The notes: generated by a model not told the origin, from the sequence alone. A stretch of DNA of 9,623 nucleotides from Verrucomicrobiota bacterium (GCA_026397695.1 JAPLUJ010000128.1:1-9623); one strand, 5' to 3'; positions 1 through 8,397 are shown, numbered from the stretch's first letter. Made by a program: numbers and translations.

Positions 1-2
1 CG

Positions 3-410
3 CCCTCATCTTCTACCTCTTCAGCACCTTCCACCTCTGAAAACCTCAACCCGCTCGCCCCTCACTTCCTCGTTTACATCCTCGACGACGGCACCGCCCG
101 GTTTTCATTCGTCCAGCCAAAGGAAACGCTCCTCCTCCTGCGCGGCCTGGCCGGCGGTCACCCCGCTGCCTTCGAGAAACTCTGTGACCTGTTCGACACC
201 CGCACCCAATGCGGCACGGACATGAGCCATTATGATGTCCTCGCGACGAGCGCCCTCGCTTCCATCGAACGCACCTTCCAGAAACGCGCCGCCACATCGC
301 TGCTCTCCAGCCGCGGCGGCCTGCTGCCCACCCTCGCAGAAACTCCCAAAGCCGACGACGGGGATTGGGAACTCGTCACTTGGCTCGCCGTGCTCGATTC
401 GAAGACCTGA
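3..410 (+). CDS. C-terminal fragment of a probable helicase-related protein (5' end outside window)
   Basis: The frame is open from the left edge to the TGA at 408-410, giving about 135 residues of C-terminus. The first roughly 20 residues are a Ser/Thr/Pro-rich stretch. A compact domain follows, with HFLVYILDDGTARFSF, a Leu-rich segment, LCDLFDTRTQCG, and a helix containing RTFQKRAATSLLSSRGGLLP before the ending DWELVTWLAVL. From memory this ending resembles C-terminal regions of large SNF2/DEAD-like helicases found in defence loci. No helicase motif lies inside the window, so the assignment is tentative. The gene ends 61 nt before the MNT gene. The coding frame is well supported; the function is not. 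Confidence 0.5.
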   Translation, partial: PSSSTSSAPSTSENLNPLAPHFLVYILDDGTARFSFVQPKETLLLLRGLAGGHPAAFEKLCDLFDTRTQCGTDMSHYDVLATSALASIERTFQKRAATSLLSSRGGLLPTLAETPKADDGDWELVTWLAVLDSKT

Positions 411-453
411 AACTCAAATCCCCGATTTTATTGTTCACCTCTGGCAAACATTC

Positions 454-470
454 GTTCACAAATAGCGAAC
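454..470 (+). promoter_or_regulatory. Candidate operator palindrome directly before the MNT start codon
   Basis: GTTCAC and GCGAAC are inverted repeats (5 of 6 pairs) separated by AAATA. The element ends one base before the ATG at 472. A further half-site-like TTGTTCAC lies at 431-438. The downstream gene encodes an N-terminal winged helix, so autoregulation of the MNT-HEPN operon through this site is a reasonable inference. No Shine-Dalgarno sequence precedes this ATG, so a bound repressor would also cover the translation start region. Confidence 0.45.
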
Positions 471-471
471 A

Positions 472-1059
472 ATGAACACGCTCTCCGATCTCTTTCCCAA
501 GACCCGGGCGGAAATCCTCCGGCTGCTCTTCGAGACTGGCGATCAGGAAATCCACCTCCGCGATCTGGCCCGCCTGGCCAAGCTCAGTCCGGCGTCTCTT
601 CAGAAAGAACTGACCGCCCTTTCGGCCAAGGAACTCGTCATCGCACGCCGCGATGGCAACCGGCTCTACTTCCGCGCCAATACCTCCCACCCGCTCTATC
701 CGGAACTCCATGGCCTCGTCATCAAGACCGCCGGTATCGCTACGGAACTCCGCCGCGCCCTGCTCCCAGTCGAGGGCATCGAGCTCGCCCTGATTTTCGG
801 TTCCACCGCCTCCGGTGCTGCGGGTGGCGGGAGTGACGTCGATCTTCTCGTTCTCGGCAGCGCCGGCCTGCGGAAAATCAGCCCCGCGCTTCGTGGCGTC
901 TCCGAATCCCTCGGCCGCGAAATCAGTCCTGTCTGCCTCACCCCGGCCGAATGGCGGGAAAAACTCCGCCACGGCGATGCCTTCGCGTCCCGGGTTTCTA
1001 ACGAACCAAAACTCTGGTTGAAAGGAGGTCCCGATGCGCTTGCAGCAATGGGCGGCTAA
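472..1059 (+). CDS. Winged-helix/MNT-domain nucleotidyltransferase (antitoxin-like)
   Basis: The protein has 195 residues. Residues about 10-70 form an ArsR-like winged helix (IHLRDLARLAKLSPASLQKE followed by a wing-like RRDGNRLYF). Residues about 100-185 form a minimal nucleotidyltransferase domain. Its motif GSTASGAAGGGSDVD (residues 110-124) fits GSX10DXD exactly, with D122 and D124 as the expected metal ligands. In the established HepT/MntA (type VII) systems, the MNT protein AMPylates and neutralises a HEPN toxin. The next gene is a HEPN protein overlapping this one by 26 nt, which supports the same role. The added winged helix suggests that this protein also represses its own promoter. 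Length and motifs look intact. The start at 472 is the first ATG giving the full winged helix, and it follows the palindrome at 454-470. Confidence 0.85.
   Translation: MNTLSDLFPKTRAEILRLLFETGDQEIHLRDLARLAKLSPASLQKELTALSAKELVIARRDGNRLYFRANTSHPLYPELHGLVIKTAGIATELRRALLPVEGIELALIFGSTASGAAGGGSDVDLLVLGSAGLRKISPALRGVSESLGREISPVCLTPAEWREKLRHGDAFASRVSNEPKLWLKGGPDALAAMGG
1021..1029 (+). promoter_or_regulatory. Strong Shine-Dalgarno for the HEPN gene
   Basis: AAAGGAGGT lies inside the last codons of the MNT gene, with GGAGG ending 5 nt before the ATG at 1034. It fixes the HEPN start and shows that the 26-nt overlap is real. It is one of only two strong Shine-Dalgarno sequences in the window. This suggests the toxin-like gene has its own efficient initiation and does not depend only on coupling. 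Confidence 0.8.
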
Positions 1060-1513
1060 CGGTTGGCTCCGCCCTCATCAAACCAACAAACAGCAAGTCG
1101 CCGACCTCCTCGCCATCGTCGCACGCGACCTCGCCGACTCCCAAAGCAATCTCTCCCCGGACTGGCAATTCGGCATCGCCTACAATGCCGCCCTTAAGCT
1201 CTGCACCATCCTCCTCTATGCGGAAGGTTATCGCCCTGAGAAAAACCTCGCCCACTATCGCACACTACAGGCCCTGCCGCTGATCCTCGGCACCGCGCGT
1301 TCGAACGATGCCGACTACCTTGACGCCTGCCGCGCCAAGCGCAATACCGCGGAATATGACATTGTCGGCACCGTCAGCGCCTCAGAGGCTGCCGAACTCC
1401 GCGCGTTCGCCACAGAACTCCACGCCGATGTGATCGCGTGGCTCCGCCAGAACCACCCAACGCTGTCTCCAAAAATACCGTCTCACGGAAAAAGGCAGAA
1501 GGATGATTTATGA
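1034..1513 (+). CDS. HEPN-domain protein, toxin-like partner of the MNT protein
   Basis: This is an all-helical protein of 159 residues. Residues about 18-145 match the HEPN fold pattern: a first helix with QVADLLAIVARDLADS, then WQFGIAYNAALKLCTILLYAEGY, and the signature RAKRNTAEYDIVG at 100-112. R103 to Y108 gives R-X4-Y in place of the usual Rx4-6H or RX4HXY of HEPN RNases. Many HEPN proteins act as metal-independent RNases and are held in check by an MNT partner, often through AMPylation of a motif tyrosine. Here that tyrosine would be Y108 if the mechanism is shared. The gene overlaps the MNT gene by 26 nt. Its last codons run into a repeat, so the tail KRQKDDL is probably not part of the fold. 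The stop sits in an ATGA overlap at 1510-1513. Confidence 0.8.
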   Translation: MRLQQWAANGWLRPHQTNKQQVADLLAIVARDLADSQSNLSPDWQFGIAYNAALKLCTILLYAEGYRPEKNLAHYRTLQALPLILGTARSNDADYLDACRAKRNTAEYDIVGTVSASEAAELRAFATELHADVIAWLRQNHPTLSPKIPSHGKRQKDDL

Positions 1514-1615
1514 AGGATGAAGGAAATCCAGATCTCCGCGATGAAACCCACCAGCTTCTCGCTATTTTCACCACAATCTCCAAAAAGGCCAAATCCTCGC
1601 CTTCATAATTCATCC
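1501..1615 (+). repeat. Imperfect inverted repeat flanking the four-helix-bundle remnant
   Basis: The left arm GGATGATTTATGAAGG (1501-1516) and the right arm CCTTCATAATTCATCC (1600-1615) are reverse complements in 15 of 16 positions. Each arm continues into ATGAAGG/CCTTCAT-type tandem units (1510-1523 and 1609-1626). The 83-nt interior is the mini-ORF described separately. The arrangement could fold as a long stem-loop in RNA. The arms also supply the stop of the HEPN gene and the start of the remnant. Confidence 0.7.
1510..1608 (+). pseudogene. Remnant of a four-helix-bundle (S23/23S rRNA IVP-like) gene
   Basis: An ORF of 32 codons starts at the ATG overlapping the HEPN stop (ATGA, 1510-1513) and ends at TAA 1606-1608. 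Its first residues MKDEGNPDL resemble the N-terminus common in the 23S rRNA intervening-sequence (four-helix-bundle) family. The rest, DETHQLLAIFTTISKKAKSS, resembles that family's C-terminal helix, usually E-x-x-x-LLxIFxxxIKxxK. Full-length members have about 115-130 residues, so about 85-95 central residues are missing while the frame is kept. The family match is from recall. It is supported by the repeat arms that enclose the ORF, since related genes are often found in repeat-flanked settings. The remnant could not form the bundle. Confidence 0.6.
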
Positions 1616-1639
1616 TTCATCCTTCAACCTTTTCTTCCC

Positions 1640-2149
1640 ATGAACCGATTTGAATCCCAGCACACCGAATGGAAGGAGTCGTGGCGCGACGACCTCCTCC
1701 GCTGGGTCTGCGGGTTTGCCAATGCCGAAGGGGGGCGCTTGGAAATCGGACGTAACGACAAGGGTGAAATCGTCGGCCTGGCGAATGCGTCAAAACTGCT
1801 GGAAGACCTGCCTAACAAGATCCGCGATCTGTTGGGCATCCTCGTTGCGGTCAATCTCCACCATGCCGATGGCAAGGCATGGCTCGCCATCGAAGTGGAC
1901 GCATATCAGGGCATCCAGCGCATCGAACGCTACCCGGTGCCTGACGTGGCACTCCGCGAAGCCATCCTGAACGCGCTCGTGCATCGGGATTACGCCGTCG
2001 GCGCACCCGTGCAGATCCGCGTTTATGAAGACCGCTTGAAGATTTGGAACCCAGCCGTCCTGCCGGAAGGCTGGACCTTGGAAAACCTGTTAGCGGATCA
2101 TGCCTCCACCCCCTACAACCCGGCCTTATTTTCCATTACCGCCTCATGA
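1640..2149 (+). pseudogene. Schlafen AlbA_2 / HATPase protein with central deletion and truncated C-terminus
   Basis: The ATG at 1640 gives 169 residues starting MNRFESQHTEWKESW, the typical AlbA_2 N-terminus; an in-frame upstream ATG at 1517 lies in the remnant and is unlikely. Residues 1-88 are an AlbA_2 domain (WVCGFANAEGGRLEIGRND, LPNKIRDLLGI). At about residue 89/90 (positions 1904-1909) it jumps directly to GIQRIERYPVPDVALREAI, the region before the Bergerat-type N-box EAILNALVHRDY (N111). Full-length relatives, usually annotated as RecG-like or ATP-binding proteins of about 400-500 residues, carry about 140-150 residues between these two segments. After HASTPYNP (residue 161) the C-terminal part is replaced by ALFSITAS and a stop. 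Two deletion junctions are therefore inferred. The product is probably non-functional, although the frame is open throughout. Confidence 0.75.
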
Positions 2150-3177
2150 AGCCGTCGTATGACCGTACCCCGTTCATTACCTGCCAATATCTCAAAGGAA
2201 TCCCGACGGGCCGTGGTTTTGGCGGGTTCCCGCCGCTGGATGTATCGACCACCGGCAGCGGGTTTCATCAGGTGCTCCTGATCCTCGCGTTCATGTTTGC
2301 CCGCCCCTCCAGTCTGATTCTTCTCGATGAACCGGACGCCCACCTGCATGTACTCTTGCAGAAGCAGCTCTACGACATCCTGAGAAGCCTCTGCCACCGG
2401 CGGAAAGGTCAATTGGTCATCGCCACCCATGCGGAGGTGCTTATCGACACGACCAGTCCCCAACAGATTCTGTCATTCTATCGGGAGCCTCACCCATTGG
2501 CGGCGGAAGGCGACCGTGACCAGGTCCGCGAAGCCTTGAAGCGCGTCACATCATTGGAACTCCTGCTCGCCGAAGACGCGAAAGGAATATTGTATTTGGA
2601 AGGGAACACGGACTTCGACCTGCTCAAAGCGTGGGCGGAAATCCTCAACCCCGAACTCAGCCAATGGTTCAAATCGCTGCCGTTTTGGCACAACAACCAA
2701 GGCCGCAACCCGAAGGAAGCCAGGGCTCACTATTTCGCCTTGAAAGCTGTTAAGAAAGACCTCCAGGCGATTCTTCTCCTCGACGGGGATAATCGCGGCA
2801 TGCCCGACCGTGAAATCAGTGGGGATGGATTGAGCATCCTGAGATGGGAGCGGTACGAGGCGGAGAGTTATCTGCTCCATCCGACAAGTATCGAACGTTA
2901 CATCTCAAAGGAAAAGGGTGAGCTTTTCGCGCATCAGGCCTTGAACTTTTTGCGAGACCAAATGCCCCCGGCCTTCTTTAAGGATCCGTTACGCGAAAAC
3001 GCGATCCTGCGCTCGGAGCCTGCGAGCAAAACGCTTCTGCCCCAGCTTTTGGAGGCGGCCGGCGTCACTGTCGCCAAGAGTGACTATTTCCTTATCGCAG
3101 CCCAAATGACCCCGGAGGAAATCCCCGTCGAGGTTTCCGAAAAACTCGATACGATCAAAGCCCTCGTCTGCCCATGA
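2146..3177 (+). pseudogene. OLD-like AAA ATPase with TOPRIM-like region, N-terminally truncated (no Walker A)
   Basis: Counting from the ATG at 2146 there are 343 residues; the frame is open further upstream but there reads mostly across the AlbA gene. Visible ABC/AAA elements are the signature-like TGSGFHQ (36-42), Walker B LILLDEPDAHLH (57-68) and H-loop IATHAEVLID (92-101). A TOPRIM-like region follows, with E152-G153 in YLEGNTD and D213-G-D215 in LLLDGDN, then RWERYEAESYLL. This order resembles OLD-family ATPase-nucleases. The N-terminal half with Walker A (GxxGxGKS/T) is absent from the window: the sequence upstream is the truncated AlbA_2/HATPase gene, joined at about 2118-2146. Without Walker A the protein could not bind ATP normally. 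The ATGA overlap at 2146-2149 could allow translation. It may be a relic rather than a short functional variant. Confidence 0.7.
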
Positions 3178-3245
3178 CTGACAAAGGCACGCATGCAGGC
3201 TCCCATCAATTGATGAAACTCCAGCCACCTTCACGTACACCATGA
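3174..3245 (+). CDS. 23-codon ORF with ATGA overlaps at both ends
   Basis: The ATG at 3174 overlaps the ATPase stop (ATGA), and its TGA at 3243-3245 overlaps the ATG of the next gene at 3242 (ATGA). The peptide begins MTDKGTHAGSHQLMK and ends PPSRTP. No family is recognised. It may be a coupling leader peptide, the two ends of a collapsed gene (as seen in its neighbours), or chance. An A before TGA and an A after ATG create such overlaps automatically when frames agree. There is no Shine-Dalgarno sequence. Confidence 0.25.
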   Translation: MTDKGTHAGSHQLMKLQPPSRTP

Positions 3246-3862
3246 AACCGAAACTCAGAATCCTTGACTTCTACACCCCGGCATCCACCGACGACGTGGC
3301 GACAGCGTTATCCCTCGTTCGCGACGCCCTGGGCGTGGAGCAGAAGCGCATCAACGGCGAGGGAGCCAAGGCCATGCAAAGCGGCGACTACGACACCGCG
3401 ACTGCGGTTATCGAGTTCGCCAGGCGCCTTCTGGTGTTCAACAAGAAGGTGGAGGATCTGGTGGACGAATGGAACGGGTTGGAGAATCTCCGCGATGAGT
3501 CAAGCCCGGCGGTTCAGGAAATCGTCAGCAAACGGTTCTTCGGCAAAAAGATGAAGGGCGAGATCACACCGCACACCGACTTCTGCCCGTATATCCTGCA
3601 AGTGCTAGTGGAAATGGGCGGAGGGGGCAAAACCAAGGCCGTGCTCGACTGGGTTGGAGACCTGATGAAAGGCGTGCTTAAGCCACAGGATTACGAGTTT
3701 CTCAAGTCCGGGAAGACACAGGTCCGCTGGCGGAACTCCGCCCAATGGGCACGCAACACCATGGTCAACGTGGATGGACGCATGGCCGCGACTCCGACCG
3801 GCATCTGGGAAATATCCGACAAGGGCCGCAAGTGGCTGAAAGAAAATGAGGGCTCCAAATGA
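3242..3862 (+). CDS. Mrr_N-like winged-helix domain protein, no nuclease domain
   Basis: The protein has 206 residues. Residues about 15-100 are helical, with a possible coiled segment (IEFARRLLVFNKKVEDLVDEW). Residues about 108-200 resemble the N-terminal winged helix of Mrr-type restriction proteins: ITPHTDFCPYILQVLVEMGG, then RWRNSAQWARNTMVNVDG and the closing GIWEISDKGRKWL (187-199). No PD-(D/E)xK residues follow, so this is at most a DNA-binding or accessory protein. Its helical N-terminal part may hold a different function. The gene appears intact, unlike its neighbours. It overlaps the preceding 23-codon ORF and the following 35-codon ORF by ATGA. Its position between ATPase and RhuM fits a defence island, but its partner is unknown. 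The Mrr_N assignment rests on pattern recall only. Confidence 0.6.
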   Translation: MKPKLRILDFYTPASTDDVATALSLVRDALGVEQKRINGEGAKAMQSGDYDTATAVIEFARRLLVFNKKVEDLVDEWNGLENLRDESSPAVQEIVSKRFFGKKMKGEITPHTDFCPYILQVLVEMGGGGKTKAVLDWVGDLMKGVLKPQDYEFLKSGKTQVRWRNSAQWARNTMVNVDGRMAATPTGIWEISDKGRKWLKENEGSK

Positions 3863-3966
3863 ATACCCCACCGCGTCTCCTCGCAACACATGAACACCCG
3901 CTGCGCCAAGCCCTCGACCAACTCCAAACCCTCGACACCGTCCGCATCATCGAAGGCAATGCCTGA
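3859..3966 (+). CDS. 35-codon ORF coupled to the Mrr_N-like gene
   Basis: The ATG at 3859 overlaps the previous stop (ATGA), and the TGA at 3964-3966 lies 19 nt before the RhuM start. The peptide starts MNTPPRLLATHEHPL and continues with a helix-like RQALDQLQTLDTVRIIEGNA. No family is recognised. The residue mix looks protein-like, so it may be a real small protein or the joined ends of a deleted gene. The alternative frame here, running into RhuM from the ATG at 3890, has a Ser/Thr/Pro-rich sequence and looks like a shadow. Confidence 0.35.
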   Translation: MNTPPRLLATHEHPLRQALDQLQTLDTVRIIEGNA

Positions 3967-3985
3967 AGCACACCCTCGCACCCCC

Positions 3986-4642
3986 ATGAGCGACCTGATT
4001 CCAGCACCCACCCCATCCGGCGGCGAATTCCTCTTTTACCAGTCGGACGACGGCCGCATCCGGTTGCAGGTGCGTCTGAAAGACGAAAGCGTGTGGCTGT
4101 CTTTGAACCAGATGGCCGACCTGTTTCAGCGTGACAAGTCCGTCATCTCGCGGCACATCAACAACGTTTTTGAGGAGGGGGAGTTGCTGCGGAATCGAGT
4201 TGTTGCAAATTATGCAACAACTGCCAGCGACGGCAAAATCTACCAAGTCGAGTTCTACAACCTCGACGTCATCATTTCAGTCGGCTACCGGGTGAAATCG
4301 CAGCGCGGCACGCAGTTCCGCATCTGGGCCACACAACGGCTGAGGGAATACATCGTCAAGGGCTTCACGATGGACGACGAGCGGCTCAAGCAGCGCGGCG
4401 GCGGCAATTACTTCGACTGGCTGGCAAGGCTGGATGATTTCCTGCGCCTGGGCGGGCGGGATATTCTCAAGAACGCCGGAAAGATTTCCCACGAGCAAGC
4501 GGTGCAGAAAGCGGAGTTGGAGTTTGAAAAATTCCACCGCACGCAACTTGCCTTGCCGTCGCAGGTGGAGAAGGACTTTGATGCAGCGGTGAAGGCATTG
4601 AAGAAATTGCCCGCGCCGGGACGAAAGAAAAAGCAGCCATGA
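3986..4642 (+). pseudogene. RhuM-family protein with central in-frame deletion
   Basis: Starting at ATG 3986 the protein has 218 residues; the upstream in-frame ATG at 3890 adds a poorly conserved tail. The N-terminal part is typical RhuM: FLFYQSDDGRIRLQVRLKDE, WLSLNQMADLFQRDKSVISRH, then YNLDVIISVGYRVKS, GTQFRIWATQRLREY and KGFTMDDERLKQ. At N141-W145 (about 4406-4420) it passes directly into DWLARLDDFLRLGGRDIL and AGKISHEQA, which in full-length relatives (about 330-345 residues) lies close to the C-terminus. About 110-120 residues, including the usual DYDP and NMGLTSW-type segments, are missing. RhuM function is not well defined; members are associated with pathogenicity islands and toxin-like roles. 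The N-terminal KilA/BRO-like part is intact, so residual DNA binding cannot be excluded. Confidence 0.75.
4198..4222 (+). repeat. Perfect 10-bp inverted repeat inside RhuM
   Basis: AGTTGTTGCA (4198-4207) and TGCAACAACT (4213-4222) are exact reverse complements around the 5-nt spacer AATTA. The element lies in the codons for RVVANYATTAS and is AT-richer than its surroundings. It may be a chance result of codon use in a conserved segment, an intragenic operator, or an mRNA hairpin. Confidence 0.6.
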
Positions 4643-4679
4643 AATTCCATACACCTGCGTACCCAAGCTCTCACCCCCG

Positions 4680-4683
<4 letters not shown>
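4639..4683 (+). other. 14-codon ORF bridging RhuM and the glycosidase by ATGA overlaps
   Basis: The ATG at 4639 overlaps the RhuM stop (ATGA), and the TGA at 4681-4683 overlaps the next ATG at 4680. The encoded peptide is MKFHTPAYPSSHPR. It has the same double-overlap layout as the ORF at 3174-3245. At this length chance is a serious explanation. A ribosome finishing RhuM could in principle re-initiate through it to the glycosidase start, which has no Shine-Dalgarno sequence. Confidence 0.15.
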
Positions 4684-7484
<2,801 letters not shown>

Positions 7485-7516
7485 GCCGTTCCCAAGTCAT
7501 CTAACCATCTAACTTG

Positions 7517-7570
7517 CATCGGGACATCCTGATGTCCGAGCGGACACCAGGACGTCCCGATGGTTTTTTT
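7517..7570 (+). terminator. Strong intrinsic terminator behind the aquaporin gene
   Basis: Arms 7517-7537 and 7542-7562 form a 21-bp stem with two A:C mismatches and the 4-nt loop GAGC, followed by G and seven T. The left arm holds its own near-palindrome GGACATC-CT-GATGTCC, so a competing cruciform-like fold is possible. The position, 32 nt after the stop, and the T-run make this a confident rho-independent terminator. Confidence 0.88.
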
Positions 7571-7749
7571 CAGGACGGAGCAATGAAGTGCAGGGGTGCC
7601 TTGGTTGCGAAGCGGCGTTGGAGGCGGGAGGGTGGCGGACGGGGAGGGTGGCGAACTGCGAGGGCAGAACGGCTTTCTGCCACGACTCTCTGCCATGGCT
7701 TGTCTTGCGTGAGTTGGCGAGTTAGTCCAACTTTGCCCGCGCGTCACCC
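7571..7749 (+). other. G-rich non-coding stretch before terC
   Basis: No convincing gene is seen. The stretch holds a 12-bp direct repeat GGGAGGGTGGCG at 7626-7637 and 7642-7653, which together give four runs of three or more G (7626-7648), and a small hairpin with GGCAGAA (7663-7669) and TTCTGCC (7675-7681) around CGGCT. The promoter and leader of the TerC gene must lie here, but no clear -10/-35 pair or Shine-Dalgarno sequence is visible. A yybP-ykoY-type Mn riboswitch, common before TerC genes, could not be recognised by eye. Confidence 0.5.
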
Positions 7750-8397
7750 ATGACTCTCGACTCTCTGCCCCCATTTAGCGAAGCCGCCCCGGTGATTGTT
7801 TCCCTCATCATCATTGAGGGACTCCTGTCCGTGGACAACATCCTCGCGATCGCGGCGCTGGCCTCCCAATTGCCCGATCCGCAGAAAAAACGCGCGTTGC
7901 GGCTGGGCTTGGCCGGTGCCTATGTGTTCCGGGGTGTGGCATTGTTTTTCGTGGGCTTCATCATGGCCAATGCGTGGGTTAAGTTTCTCGGCGCCTTTTA
8001 CCTCATCCACTTGATGGCCGAGCACTTCAGCGGGTTGTCCGCCCAAAAGGACAATCCATTGGAAACCGCAGCCCTCAAACCCCGCACTTTTTGGTCCACG
8101 GTCATAGCCATCCAGTTGATGGACTTAAGTTTGAGCGTGGACAATGTTGTCACTGCGGTGGCCATGAGTTCGGATATCCGGGTGGTCTGTCTGGGGGTGT
8201 GCCTCGGCCTGCTGACGTTGTGGATGTTTGCGACGTTGAGTTTGAACTGGTATTCCCGCAGTGCCGCAGTGCGCAAGTCGAGCGGACCGTTGTTGCGGGC
8301 GGCCAATAGGCCCATGGTGCTCTATGCGAAATTTTCCGCCTTGCTGATAGGATTTCTGTTATGGCCGATCAAGGCCCTCGCGTCGCTGGTCCGTTAG
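7750..8397 (+). CDS. TerC-family integral membrane protein (YjbE/YkoY-like)
   Basis: The protein has 215 residues and several hydrophobic helices, complete for the shorter TerC branch. The family's paired acidic motifs are present: IIEGLLSVDNILAIAAL (E23, D29-N30) and QLMDLSLSVDNVVTAVAMS (D125, D131-N132). These buried acids are thought to bind metal. TerC relatives such as Alx, YkoY and YceF are linked to Mn2+ export or to metalation of exported enzymes, so a manganese-related role in the inner membrane is the best guess. Tellurite resistance is the historical name only; no other ter gene is nearby. The start is the ATG immediately before the first conserved helix. The gene is separated from the aquaporin gene by a terminator and converges with the decarboxylase gene after a 20-nt gap, with no obvious terminator between them. 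Confidence 0.88.
   Translation: MTLDSLPPFSEAAPVIVSLIIIEGLLSVDNILAIAALASQLPDPQKKRALRLGLAGAYVFRGVALFFVGFIMANAWVKFLGAFYLIHLMAEHFSGLSAQKDNPLETAALKPRTFWSTVIAIQLMDLSLSVDNVVTAVAMSSDIRVVCLGVCLGLLTLWMFATLSLNWYSRSAAVRKSSGPLLRAANRPMVLYAKFSALLIGFLLWPIKALASLVR

Noticed and set aside
376..972. 198-residue open frame on the - strand opposite the MNT gene
   Set aside because: The + strand carries an unmistakable winged-helix/MNT protein. The reverse frame is an acidic, low-complexity shadow without motifs.
1501..1630. CRISPR-like or short tandem array
   Set aside because: The ATGAAGG-type units are 7-8 nt, few, and arranged as inverted arms, without spacers.
1517..1639. N-terminal extension of the AlbA_2 protein from the ATG at 1517
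   Set aside because: It reads through the four-helix-bundle remnant and repeat arm in the wrong frame; the AlbA_2 consensus begins at the ATG at 1640.
3890..3985. N-terminal extension of RhuM from the ATG at 3890
   Set aside because: The added 32 residues are Ser/Thr/Pro-rich and unlike RhuM. The ATG at 3986 fits the family start, and another frame (3859-3966) fits better here.
7563..7749. yybP-ykoY manganese riboswitch before terC
   Set aside because: Expected from TerC gene context, but the conserved core could not be found by eye; only a G-rich repeat and a small hairpin are seen. A covariance-model scan would decide.
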